Source: Saccharospirillaceae bacterium
Lineage (GTDB): Bacteria; Pseudomonadota; Gammaproteobacteria; Pseudomonadales; Oceanobacteraceae
Assembly (NCBI GenBank): GCA_021208685.1
Contig: JAJOJJ010000011.1
Coordinates: 186,001-250,000, forward strand
Length of the DNA stretch: 64,000 bases
Direction: 5' to 3'
Position 1 is the first letter of the stretch; every line of letters starts with the position of its first letter. A model generated the notes under the pieces. The model made no database searches. It worked only from the letters and a program-made list of their open reading frames with translations, and was not told where the DNA came from. A program made the translations under genes and the position numbers. Shown in pieces: positions 23,963 to 31,442 of this stretch.

Positions 23963-24613
23963 TTAATCGACAGCAATGTTGGCATGCTGCTGATCAGTCA
24001 GCCCCAGAATTTCATGTTTAAAACGCTGGGATACCGGGTGTTCTCCAATCCAGATTTTCAGTAACGCGTCATACAGGTCTTTGCCAGGCAGGGTGCCCTT
24101 GATTTCGCCGTTAATTACCACGCGAGAGCCAAGGCCGGGAATGTAATCGACATAACCGACATCGCCGCGTTCCAGTTTTCCATCAAACATTTTTACTAAT
24201 CGGTCCAGTCGTTCATCCATGTGGGCTGCTTCAGCATCCGATACGTTCAGTTGCAGCGCGTCATACATCGCGGTTGCAATGCGACGTCCGCTGACGCGGT
24301 TGGTCAGTATGTGGTAGACGATGCGCTTATAACTGTCCTGTTCGATCAGCTGCTCCGGATTATCCGAGGGCTGTTCTGTATAGAGCAGACCAACATAGGT
24401 ATCGACCAGATAATACAGGGTGCGGACAGAGGCACCATTTAACTGCAGCGCCGGGATTTCGCTGGATTGAGGCAGTATCTCGGGGAATTCAAATCCTTCG
24501 ATGGTGCGTGCGTGGCTGGTGGTGCTCAGTGCGAGCATGCCGGTAAACAAAAAGGGTTGCAGGGCTGATGTGAACGGGTGTTTGAGAGCTTTGCGCAATA
24601 ACAGCTTAACCAT
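23963..24613 (-). CDS. Chalcone isomerase-like domain protein, secreted
   Basis: A 216-residue exported protein. An N-terminal signal region ends near TTSHA-RTIEG (about residue 35). The body has the Chalcone_3 pattern: ALQLNGASVRTLYYLVDTYV with the VxxYLxGxYLxxP-like strand, LTNRVSGRRIATAMYDAL, then a late GDVGYVDYIPGLGSRVVINGE and a C-terminal WIGEHPVSQRFKHEILG, which is a common end motif of this family. Bacterial members have no known isomerase activity and are often near fatty acid or redox genes. The long basic N-terminus (MVKLLLRKALKHP) may mean the true start is a later codon, but no better site is seen. Confidence 0.8.
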   Translation of the reverse strand: MVKLLLRKALKHPFTSALQPFLFTGMLALSTTSHARTIEGFEFPEILPQSSEIPALQLNGASVRTLYYLVDTYVGLLYTEQPSDNPEQLIEQDSYKRIVYHILTNRVSGRRIATAMYDALQLNVSDAEAAHMDERLDRLVKMFDGKLERGDVGYVDYIPGLGSRVVINGEIKGTLPGKDLYDALLKIWIGEHPVSQRFKHEILGLTDQQHANIAVD

Positions 24614-24792
24614 GGAGATCCCTCTGGCTTTTTATTGTTATCGCTTCACTCTATGCCTCATAGGGTGCTGGAGCAATGACTGTCATAATTAATTCATCAA
24701 ACTTTGTTATGGCGTCCCATCAGGTTTCTTCAGATTTTCGCATGACTATCTGGCTGTTCGTCTGGCAAAAATATCGGCAGTTGTCCGGACGT

Positions 24793-26190
24793 TCACAGCA
24801 GAGGGGCCAGCAGGCGGGTTGTTTTGGCCAGCAGCACCGGCCACCAGTGTTGGCTGATGATTGTCGGTTCGGAGTGGCTGAAATCGGTCAGCAGCATGGC
24901 CTCAACATCTGAGGCAAAACGCCGGCTTTGTATCAGGGCGCCGATTTCAAAATTAATCCGCAGTGAGCGGTTGTCGAGGTTGGCGCTGCCAATACTGGAC
25001 CATTCATCATCAATCAGCAGAACTTTCTGATGTAAAAAGCCTTTTTTGTACGTGTAAAAACGGACATTGCAGTGGCTGAGTAAATCGATGTAGCCACGCA
25101 TGGCTTGTTGTACCAGCCAGCTGTCACTTGTTTCCGGCACCAGAATGCGGATATCAATGCCACGCAGGCCGGCCAGTTGCAGCGCGCTGACCAGGTTCTG
25201 ATCCGGAACAAAGTACGGACTGACCAGCCAGCAGCGTTTTTTGGCGCTGTGAATAAGATGGGTGAAATACAGACTGGCGCTTTCCGTTTCATCGGCAGGC
25301 CCGGAGGCAATGCACATCACATTATTATCGCCCTGAGCAGGGCAGCCCAGCCATTCGATGCTCGGCAGATATTGCGTGGCCCAGTGCCAGTCTTCGGTAA
25401 ACGACAATTGAAAACAAAGCGTGGCGGGGCCATGAATTTCTATGTGAGTGTCGCGCCAGAGGCTGTTCTCCTGCGGATTGCCAAGGTATTCATTACCGAC
25501 GTTATAGCCGCCGACGTAAGTAAACTCGCCATCGCAGATCACCAGTTTACGGTGATTGCGGAAATTGAGCTGGGTACGGTTGCGCAGTTGCAGAGGGTTA
25601 AAACGCGAGACACGGACACCGGATTCACGCAGCCTTTTCAGAAAGTGACGGCCCAGTCCGCGGCTGCCGATCTCGTCGTACAGCAGGTAAATGGCGACGC
25701 CGGCGCGGGAGCGTTCACAGAGTAAATCGGCCAGTTTCTGACCGGTGTCATCGTCGCGCAAAATATAGAACTGTACGCACACATAGCGTTGCGCTGCAGC
25801 GATTCGCCGGAACATAGTGCTGTAGGTAATCTCACCGTCAGTCAGAAGGCGACACTGATTGCCACGGATCTGTGGCAGACGGAACAGTGAGTAGAGTGGG
25901 CGTGTCAGCGTGCCAGCGCTGAGCGCAAAGGGTTCAAGTCCTCGCTGAACCTGATCCGCGATAAAGCTGAGGTTGTGATCACCGTGACGGCGTGCACGTA
26001 AATAGCCGTGGAAACGGCGACTGCCAAAGAATACGTACAATGGCAGGGTGACCAGCGGCATCAGCAGTAAGCCGAGCACCCAGGCAATGGTGCCTTGCGC
26101 GGTGCGCCCCTGCCAGAGTGCATCAACCGCTGCCAGTATCCCGAAGGTATACAGCAGCAGCGGCCATATCCACCACGCTTGCTCTGGCAT
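24793..26190 (-). CDS. cls: Cardiolipin synthase (phospholipase D family)
   Basis: A 465-residue inner-membrane enzyme that makes cardiolipin from phosphatidylglycerol. Two hydrophobic helices open the protein (about 7-25 and 34-54), followed by two HKD motifs: HRKLVICDGEFTYVGGYN and HQKVLLIDDEWSSIGSANLD, each with the H-x-K-x4-D pattern and the following serine or glycine region. The layout is that of ClsA-type enzymes (about 480 residues). It ends 41 bases after folE starts on the same strand but the two are not obviously coupled; folE precedes it downstream in transcription order. Complete and normal. Confidence 0.93.
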   Translation of the reverse strand: MPEQAWWIWPLLLYTFGILAAVDALWQGRTAQGTIAWVLGLLLMPLVTLPLYVFFGSRRFHGYLRARRHGDHNLSFIADQVQRGLEPFALSAGTLTRPLYSLFRLPQIRGNQCRLLTDGEITYSTMFRRIAAAQRYVCVQFYILRDDDTGQKLADLLCERSRAGVAIYLLYDEIGSRGLGRHFLKRLRESGVRVSRFNPLQLRNRTQLNFRNHRKLVICDGEFTYVGGYNVGNEYLGNPQENSLWRDTHIEIHGPATLCFQLSFTEDWHWATQYLPSIEWLGCPAQGDNNVMCIASGPADETESASLYFTHLIHSAKKRCWLVSPYFVPDQNLVSALQLAGLRGIDIRILVPETSDSWLVQQAMRGYIDLLSHCNVRFYTYKKGFLHQKVLLIDDEWSSIGSANLDNRSLRINFEIGALIQSRRFASDVEAMLLTDFSHSEPTIISQHWWPVLLAKTTRLLAPLL

Positions 26191-26231
26191 GACGCCCCCT
26201 TAACTGATAATTATCCGAGTAAACGGGATTA

Positions 26232-26783
26232 TCAGAGGCCAATCAAGCGCATAAATTCGTCGCGGGTTGCCGCGTTGGTGCGGAAATCACCTTTCATGAC
26301 CGATGTGCGCATCATGGAATTCTGCTTTTGTACTCCACGCATCATCATACACATGTGTTGAGCTTCAACGATGACGCCAACACCGCGACAGCCGGTAACT
26401 TCGTGAACGGCTTCTGCAATTTGTTTGGTCATGTTTTCCTGAATCTGCAGGCGGCGGCCGAACATGTCGACAATACGGGCAAATTTAGACAGCCCCAGCA
26501 CTTTACCATCCGGCAGGTAGCCGATGTGACAACGGCCAATAAAAGGCAGTACATGATGCTCACACAGGGAATAGAACTCGATGCCCTGAACCACGACCAT
26601 CTCATCGTTATCGCTGGTGAAAACGGCATTGTTAACCACCTCATGGAGATCGGTGGTGTAACCGCTGGTCAGAAACTGCATCGCTTTGGCGGCGCGCTTG
26701 GGGGTATCCAGCAGGCCTTCACGTTCAACGTTTTCGCCCAGTTCCGACAGTACCTGCTGGTACAGGGATTCTAGATTTGACAT
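26232..26783 (-). CDS. folE: GTP cyclohydrolase I
   Basis: A 183-residue decameric cytoplasmic enzyme that converts GTP to dihydroneopterin triphosphate, the first step of folate and tetrahydropterin synthesis. The zinc and active-site motifs are intact: [20 protein letters not shown] (Cys, His, His), [14 protein letters not shown]'s core and [19 protein letters not shown] with the second zinc cysteine. The protein begins [18 protein letters not shown]. The cls start lies 41 bases beyond its stop codon, so they may share a transcript. A 34-base palindrome lies 50-83 bases upstream of the start codon, a good place for an operator. Gammaproteobacteria often carry two folE copies; whether this is the main one is unknown. 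Confidence 0.95.
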   Translation of the reverse strand: MSNLESLYQQVLSELGENVEREGLLDTPKRAAKAMQFLTSGYTTDLHEVVNNAVFTSDNDEMVVVQGIEFYSLCEHHVLPFIGRCHIGYLPDGKVLGLSKFARIVDMFGRRLQIQENMTKQIAEAVHEVTGCRGVGVIVEAQHMCMMMRGVQKQNSMMRTSVMKGDFRTNAATRDEFMRLIGL

Positions 26784-26832
26784 GTCTATACCGTTGTTAA
26801 TTTAAATACCTGAGCATTTTACTCAATTTTCT

Positions 26833-26866
26833 AAAACTTATACAAACGAGTTTTTGTATAAGTTTT
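26833..26866. promoter_or_regulatory. Long AT-rich perfect palindrome between murI and folE
   Basis: AAAACTTATACAAA (26833-26846) and TTTGTATAAGTTTT (26853-26866) are perfect 14-base arms with a 6-base loop. It overlaps the murI stop codon and lies 50-83 bases upstream of folE. It may be an operator for folE, with TATACA/TGTATA half-sites of the type bound by MerR-family LitR/CarH regulators, or a weak AT-rich terminator for murI. The operator idea is inference. Confidence 0.5.
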
Positions 26867-27716
26867 ATTTTTCTGGCAAAACCGCACAGCGGCTTACCGG
26901 TCCCAGCGTACTGAGATAGCGGATGGCTCCGGTTGGCTCCTTGTGGCTGTCCGTCCAGAAACATTGCAAATCGCCATTGCGGGCAGGATTTATGGCAGTG
27001 GCCAGCGTTGTTGACGATACCGTTTGTGGTAACAGATCCGCGACCCGGCGGGCGATGGCGTTGCCGGAATCAACCCATGTAATTGCTGGCCACTGTTGTT
27101 GCAGTTGTGCTTTCAGCAATGGGAAGTGGGTGCAGCCAAGTACGACGTGGCTTAATGGCACCGGGTGTTGCAGCCAGCTATTCAGATGCTCAAACAGCCC
27201 GTACGGCGTGCGTTGTTCATTGATCCAGTCTTCAGCCCACTGCACCAGTTCTGTGCTGCCGAAGCGACGTACCGTGCAATGCCCGGCAAAATCGCGGATC
27301 AGGTTATCGGTGTATGTACGGTTGATGGTCGCCGGGGTTGCCAGCAGGCCGATGTGTCCTCCTGGTCGCCATGAGTCCGGTGTGCCGGTTGTCTCAGCCG
27401 CCTGAGCCGCTGCCACCTTGATCGCGGGAACAACGCCCACAACAGGAATACTCAGCTGTTCACGCAGCTGCGGCAGGGTGAGGGTGCTGGCTGTGTTGCA
27501 GGCGATGATCAGCAGGTCTGGCTGCAATGCCTTTACCGCAAGGGTGCATACTTTCAGGACCCGCGGAATGAGTTCGTCATCGGGCTTCAGACCATAGGGA
27601 AAGGCTTCGTTGTCCATCAGATAGTGCAGCGAGAGATGCGGTAGCCGTTGCCGCACTTCAGTGAGAATACTGAGTCCTCCGACGCCGGAGTCGAAGATCA
27701 AAACCGATGAATTCAT
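26865..27716 (-). CDS. murI: Glutamate racemase
   Basis: A 283-residue cytoplasmic enzyme that makes D-glutamate for peptidoglycan. It starts MNSSVLIFDSGVGGLSIL with the D-S-G-[VI]-G-G substrate loop, and carries both catalytic cysteines: IIACNTAST (about Cys74) and VVLGCTHFPLL (about Cys195), plus LGVVPAIKVA-like VVGVVPAIK. The C-terminal 20 residues (RYLSTLGPVSRCAVLPEK) are ordinary for this group. The gene begins a minus-strand run murI-folE-cls, separated from folE by the palindrome. Complete. Confidence 0.95.
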   Translation of the reverse strand: MNSSVLIFDSGVGGLSILTEVRQRLPHLSLHYLMDNEAFPYGLKPDDELIPRVLKVCTLAVKALQPDLLIIACNTASTLTLPQLREQLSIPVVGVVPAIKVAAAQAAETTGTPDSWRPGGHIGLLATPATINRTYTDNLIRDFAGHCTVRRFGSTELVQWAEDWINEQRTPYGLFEHLNSWLQHPVPLSHVVLGCTHFPLLKAQLQQQWPAITWVDSGNAIARRVADLLPQTVSSTTLATAINPARNGDLQCFWTDSHKEPTGAIRYLSTLGPVSRCAVLPEK

Positions 27717-27846
27717 GATGGTACAGGTTGAAGAAAGCGCAGCAGTTTAGCAAAAGTTTGAGCGTTTATCTCCCGTTGGCATTCAGTCAGCGCGAAATGA
27801 CAGCGAGCATCTATACTTTCTGGGATCGATAAGGAGCCGTAACTGA

Positions 27847-28842
27847 GTGGACTTACAGGAATTACTGGATAACGCCCGGCGCAATGAAGCACTGTTGCGC
27901 CGTCTGCAGGCCTTTGAACTGCAATTGCTTTCCTGCCAGACCTGGTTTGATTTTCTTACCCTTTTGCTTGAGGGCCTGCCTGCCCAGTTTGATCTGGACG
28001 CTGCCACTCTGAAAGTCTGTGATCCTGACGGCGAACTGAAAGCGGCCATGTTGCAATCTCTCGATCTGGAACAGGGAGTGCTGCTGAATCAGCTGGAGTT
28101 TCAGAGTCGCGTCCCGATTGTTGAGGCTGCGCCGGTTGCTCCGCCGCCCCCCTGGCACAGCGGGCTGGCTTTGCCGCTGTTACGCAATGATGTGTATCTG
28201 GGGCAATTACGTCTGTACTCAATGAATCCTGCGCGCTTTCAGGGCGGGATGGCCACCGATTTTATGCAGCATCTGGCGGCCGTCATTGCCGCATGCCTGA
28301 TGATGGTTAAACAATCGGAAGAGCAGGCGCGACTTGCGCTGACAGACCCTCTGACCGGAGCAGAAAATCGGCGCGGTTTTGAACGGGCCTACCAGCGCGA
28401 GTGGTCACGCGGACAGCGGCAGTATCATGTTTTTGCCATGATTCTGCTGGATCTTGATCACTTCAAACGGGTGAATGATGTACACGGTCATGGTACTGGC
28501 GACCGCGCCTTAAAAACCTTATGCCGGACGCTGAAAGGCGTGATGCGGCCGACCGATCACATCGGCCGTCTTGGCGGGGAAGAATTTGCGCTGTTGCTGC
28601 CCGGTTGTCAGCCGGATCAGTTACGTGCTGTGGTTGAGCGGGTGCAGCAGGCCATCCGTTCAATGAACGTGCATAACGATCTGCAGCAGGTGGTACCCAT
28701 GACCGCCTCAGGCAGCTATGTTTCAATCACCCCGCGTCCTCACCAGAATCTGGAATTGGGACAAATTATTGATCACCTCGACAACTATCTGTATCAGGCT
28801 AAGCGACAAGGTCGTGACTCGTTCATCAGTGCCGAACAGTGA
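27847..28842 (+). CDS. Diguanylate cyclase with DUF484/GAF-like sensor domain
   Basis: A 331-residue soluble protein. Residues 1-155 resemble DUF484, a GAF-like sensing domain (FDFLTLLLEGLPAQFDL; HSGLALPLLRNDVYLGQLRL). Residues 165-328 form a GGDEF domain with the active-site variant GGEEF (243-247), which is catalytically competent in known enzymes, and a product-inhibition site RPTD (234-237) exactly five residues upstream. It should make cyclic di-GMP and be subject to feedback. LDLDHFKRVNDVHGHGTGD holds the metal-binding aspartates. The start is GTG 27847 with AGGAG about 10 bases upstream. No phosphodiesterase domain and no membrane segment. Confidence 0.9.
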   Translation: MDLQELLDNARRNEALLRRLQAFELQLLSCQTWFDFLTLLLEGLPAQFDLDAATLKVCDPDGELKAAMLQSLDLEQGVLLNQLEFQSRVPIVEAAPVAPPPPWHSGLALPLLRNDVYLGQLRLYSMNPARFQGGMATDFMQHLAAVIAACLMMVKQSEEQARLALTDPLTGAENRRGFERAYQREWSRGQRQYHVFAMILLDLDHFKRVNDVHGHGTGDRALKTLCRTLKGVMRPTDHIGRLGGEEFALLLPGCQPDQLRAVVERVQQAIRSMNVHNDLQQVVPMTASGSYVSITPRPHQNLELGQIIDHLDNYLYQAKRQGRDSFISAEQ

Positions 28843-28899
28843 CGAGAGTCAAAGGTTGCCCCGTGAATTGGGTTACAGTTCATTTTTATCGGAGGTTTC

Positions 28900-29748
28900 A
28901 TGACGGATTCTTCTTCCCGCTCTTTTCCGTTGGTCATCCCGGTCGTTAAAACGGCTGACGTGGCTGAACCGGAGAAAACCATACACTTGCCCTATGGTGA
29001 GCGTATGACCCGCGAACGCTATGAACAGGAAAAGCAGAGCCTGCAGATTGAGCTGCTGAAAATGCAGAGTTGGGTCAAAGAAACCGGGCAGAAAATGGTG
29101 CTGCTGTTTGAGGGACGCGATGCTGCCGGTAAAGGCGGAACCATTAAGCGCTTCATGGAGCATCTGAATCCGCGTGGCGCACACGTTGTTGCACTGGAAA
29201 AGCCCAGTGATACGGAACGTACCCAATGGTATTTCCAGCGCTATGTTCAGCACCTGCCCGCGGCGGGTGAAATCGTGATGTTTGACCGCTCATGGTATAA
29301 CCGTGCGGGTGTTGAGCGGGTGATGGGGTTTTGCAGTAACAGCGAATATCTGGAATTCATGCGTGAAGTACCGGAGCTGGAGAGAATGTTGGTCCGCTCA
29401 GGAATACGGCTGGTGAAATTCTGGTTTTCCGTCAGCCGTCAGGAACAGCTGAGACGTTTTCAGAGCCGTCAGGTGGATCCGCTGAAGCAGTGGAAGCTCA
29501 GCCCGATAGATCTGGCATCACTGGATAAATGGGACGACTATACCGAAGCCAAAGAAGCGATGTTTTATTACACCAACCATCTCGATGCTCCCTGGACTGT
29601 GGTGCGTTCCGATGACAAGAAACGTGCCCGCCTGAATGCAATGCGCTATGTGTTGAATCAGCTTGATTACACCAATAAATCAACGTCGCTTGACCTGACA
29701 CCCGATCCGCTGATTATTCAGCCTGCTACTCAGTCTATGGACTGTTAG
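28900..29748 (+). CDS. ppk2: Polyphosphate kinase 2
   Basis: A 282-residue cytoplasmic kinase that uses polyphosphate to phosphorylate nucleotides. The Walker A loop GRDAAGKGG is at residues 72-80, Walker B/lid motifs are in VMFDRSWYNRAGVERVMGF's core FDRSWYNRAGVERV, and a lid arginine cluster is in RQEQLRRFQSRQ followed by KQWKLSPIDLASLDKWDDY. One PPK2 domain and this DRSWYNRAGVE form fit class I (nucleoside diphosphate) enzymes. GGAGGTTTC precedes the ATG. A short protein gene follows after 8 bases and may be co-expressed. The gene is 57 bases after the diguanylate cyclase, so a shared transcript is possible. Confidence 0.93.
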   Translation: MTDSSSRSFPLVIPVVKTADVAEPEKTIHLPYGERMTRERYEQEKQSLQIELLKMQSWVKETGQKMVLLFEGRDAAGKGGTIKRFMEHLNPRGAHVVALEKPSDTERTQWYFQRYVQHLPAAGEIVMFDRSWYNRAGVERVMGFCSNSEYLEFMREVPELERMLVRSGIRLVKFWFSVSRQEQLRRFQSRQVDPLKQWKLSPIDLASLDKWDDYTEAKEAMFYYTNHLDAPWTVVRSDDKKRARLNAMRYVLNQLDYTNKSTSLDLTPDPLIIQPATQSMDC

Positions 29749-29756
29749 GACGCATT

Positions 29757-29978
29757 ATGCAGGACAGACCGCACCGCAAACACGCGCAGAAAATTGTGCA
29801 GAATTTCCGCAATGAACTGGATAAGACGTTAGCGGATGCCATTGGTGACTACCATTTTGGCAGTCTGGAAGTATTGATTGAATCGGCACTGAACACCGTG
29901 GTGATGACGGCAATGAATGAAACCGTCAACGATATTGAGCAGCTGCTGAAACAGGCGAAGCAGCGTGCCAAAGGCTGA
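29757..29978 (+). CDS. Small helical protein downstream of ppk2
   Basis: A 73-residue soluble protein that I do not recognise. It begins MQDRPHRKHAQKIVQNFRNE and appears all-helical and charged, with an amphipathic C-terminal half (VNDIEQLLKQAKQRAKG). AGGAC precedes the ATG, and it starts 8 bases after the ppk2 stop, so the two are almost certainly co-transcribed. The basic ends and acidic centre would suit a nucleic-acid or protein partner, but that is a guess. It ends at a perfect 13-base hairpin. Confidence 0.75.
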   Translation: MQDRPHRKHAQKIVQNFRNELDKTLADAIGDYHFGSLEVLIESALNTVVMTAMNETVNDIEQLLKQAKQRAKG

Positions 29979-30006
29979 TGTCGCCGCTGACGAGTCAGCG
30001 GCGACA
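29979..30006. repeat. Perfect 13-base inverted repeat after the ppk2 operon
   Basis: TGTCGCCGCTGAC-GA-GTCAGCGGCGACA, a 13-pair stem with a two-base spacer between convergent genes. No T-run follows on either strand, so it is more likely an mRNA 3'-end hairpin or cruciform than an intrinsic terminator. Confidence 0.7.
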
Positions 30007-30022
30007 GAACACCATCCCTTTA

Positions 30023-30589
30023 TCAGCTCCGGAAGGTCAGACTGAAACTGACCGGAACCACTTCCGCGATGCGTTCCAGTTTGGCAATGTCGCGCAGTTT
30101 CTGGATTCCGGCGGTCAGGGCAAAGCTGTCCGCATGCAACAGAACTGGCTGCAGACTGGTGATGACCACGCTTTTATCCTGAGCCGGCACGATTGATACC
30201 GGAACACTGATGTCTTCCTCGTGACCATGCAGCATCAGTTTTCCTTTCAGCGTCAGGGTTTGGCTGTCTCCACCGCTGGCCTTATTCAGAACGTCAACAG
30301 GGACCACCGCATTAAACGTTGCATGACTGAAGCGGTTGGTTTCGAACAACCATTCCTGCATGCGGGTATCGCGTATCGGAATACCGGAATCAATACTGGT
30401 CAGGTCGATACTCAGCTCGGCCATTCCCTGATCGCTGACCTTGCCACGGATGCTGCGGAATTGATGGACTTCGGTCAGATGCGTGTTTTTCGTCGTCAGA
30501 AAGGTCAGTGAAGAAGACGGTTGCAGTGTCCATTCAGCCTGACTGAATGCACTCAGCAGCAGGGCTGGGATAAGCACTAGGTAGCGCAT
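30023..30589 (-). CDS. YceI family periplasmic protein
   Basis: A 188-residue secreted lipocalin-like protein. The signal peptide is MRYLVLIPALLLSAFSQA (cleaved before EWTLQ). The YceI pattern follows: a WxLxPxxSxLxFxTxK-like opening (LQPSSSLTFLTTKNTH), ELSIDLTSIDSGIPIRDTRM, then LFETNRFSHATFNA and LKGKLMLHGHEEDISVPVSI. Members bind polyisoprenoid quinones or lipids in the periplasm. It sits at the end of a minus-strand pair with the DUF2489 gene, 35 bases apart. Complete; ligand unknown. Confidence 0.9.
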   Translation of the reverse strand: MRYLVLIPALLLSAFSQAEWTLQPSSSLTFLTTKNTHLTEVHQFRSIRGKVSDQGMAELSIDLTSIDSGIPIRDTRMQEWLFETNRFSHATFNAVVPVDVLNKASGGDSQTLTLKGKLMLHGHEEDISVPVSIVPAQDKSVVITSLQPVLLHADSFALTAGIQKLRDIAKLERIAEVVPVSFSLTFRS

Positions 30590-30624
30590 GATGTGTTCCT
30601 TTTATGGGGTGAGTCCGGCACCGA

Positions 30625-31107
30625 TTAATGGATCAGCGTGACGGCAGGGAAAGAATAACTGACCAGCCAGCGCAATTCGCGTTCAATGACTGCGCGGTTT
30701 TCTTTCTCCAGTGCCCAGCGCTGCTGGTCCAGTCTGAACTGTTCCTTGCGCGGCAGTTGCTTATAAGCATCCAGAATCGGCATTGATGATGTTGACTGGT
30801 AATGGCTGCGAATGGCGCGCAGTTCATCCTGCTCCCATACTGCCGGGTCCAGAGCCGAAAGCAGGTACTGAATACGCAGCACGCCTTCGGTGATTTCGCA
30901 CTGCTCGTCGAGAACAGAACGGGCGATAAAGCGGATATCCTGCAGCAGTTCCAGCTGGCGGTTGCGCAATTGCAGTGTGGCCTGAGCCTCTTCGTCCTGA
31001 TGACGCTGTTGTACTGCGCTGACCTTGCGTGTCAGGTGCCAGGCATAGCCTGCCAGCAGGGCGATAATCAGCAATCCCAGAATCATCAGGCTGTACGTCA
31101 GGATCAT
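30625..31107 (-). CDS. DUF2489 family membrane-anchored protein
   Basis: A 160-residue protein. One N-terminal transmembrane helix (residues 2-25, ILTYSLMILGLLIIALLAG) is followed by a coiled-coil-like cytoplasmic part (QQRHQDEEAQATLQLRNR) and the DUF2489 core: LELLQDIRFIARSVLDEQCE, EITEGVLRIQYLLSAL, then PRKEQFRLDQQRWALEKEN. The family is widespread in gammaproteobacteria and unexplained. ATG 31107 has CGGAG upstream; a start 36 bases earlier is less well placed. Just downstream is the YceI gene, which may share the transcript. Confidence 0.88.
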   Translation of the reverse strand: MILTYSLMILGLLIIALLAGYAWHLTRKVSAVQQRHQDEEAQATLQLRNRQLELLQDIRFIARSVLDEQCEITEGVLRIQYLLSALDPAVWEQDELRAIRSHYQSTSSMPILDAYKQLPRKEQFRLDQQRWALEKENRAVIERELRWLVSYSFPAVTLIH

Positions 31108-31201
31108 AAACGGGGCTCCGTTATGTAGCAGGGCAGGCATCATAGCCTGTGAGAGGATAGAAATTAACCTGCAGTTACTGGGGGAATATTAACCCTGGGC
31201 A

Positions 31202-31417
31202 TCAGCGGCACAGACGGCAGGCACTGCGGGGTGTTGTACCTTCGCGATAACAGACGCGCCAGCGGGCCCCGTGACGCTGCGGCTGAACTTCGTAGTGGCG
31301 TCCATCGGTTCTGGTGTCAACCGCTCCGGCCATTTCTTCGGCGCTGGATACAGATTTACCATCAGGAAAAGCATCCGCCCTGCGGATTTCTGCGCTTTCT
31401 GAGGTTCGTTGTTTCAT
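31202..31417 (-). CDS. Small arginine-rich hypothetical protein
   Basis: A 71-residue protein beginning MKQRTSESAEIRRADAFPDG. It is polar, Arg-rich and ends with three cysteines in CYREG and ACRLCR. The ATG at 31417 has AAAGG upstream at a loose distance. I do not recognise the family. It lies just beyond the SulP gene end, on the same strand, so it may ride on that transcript. Coding potential is moderate: the two overlapping antisense frames are less protein-like. The C-terminal C-x2-C-like end hints at metal binding, which is a guess. Confidence 0.5.
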   Translation of the reverse strand: MKQRTSESAEIRRADAFPDGKSVSSAEEMAGAVDTRTDGRHYEVQPQRHGARWRVCYREGTTPRSACRLCR

Positions 31418-31442
31418 ACGGATTACCTTTACGTTCGTCCTT

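Noticed and set aside
24678-24720. TGACTGTCATAATTAATTCATCA upstream of the chalcone-isomerase-like gene, as a possible second Pho box
   Set aside because: Only one CTGTCAT half-site is present; the second copy at the right spacing is missing, and it lies after the cls stop rather than at a sensible promoter.
25920-25960. GGTTCAAGTCCTCGCTGAACC, resembling a tRNA T-arm
   Set aside because: It lies inside cls, and no acceptor, D or anticodon stems can be built around it.
29978-30196. A 72-codon frame after the small ppk2-linked gene
   Set aside because: It starts inside the perfect hairpin and lies opposite the intact YceI gene; no ribosome-binding site.
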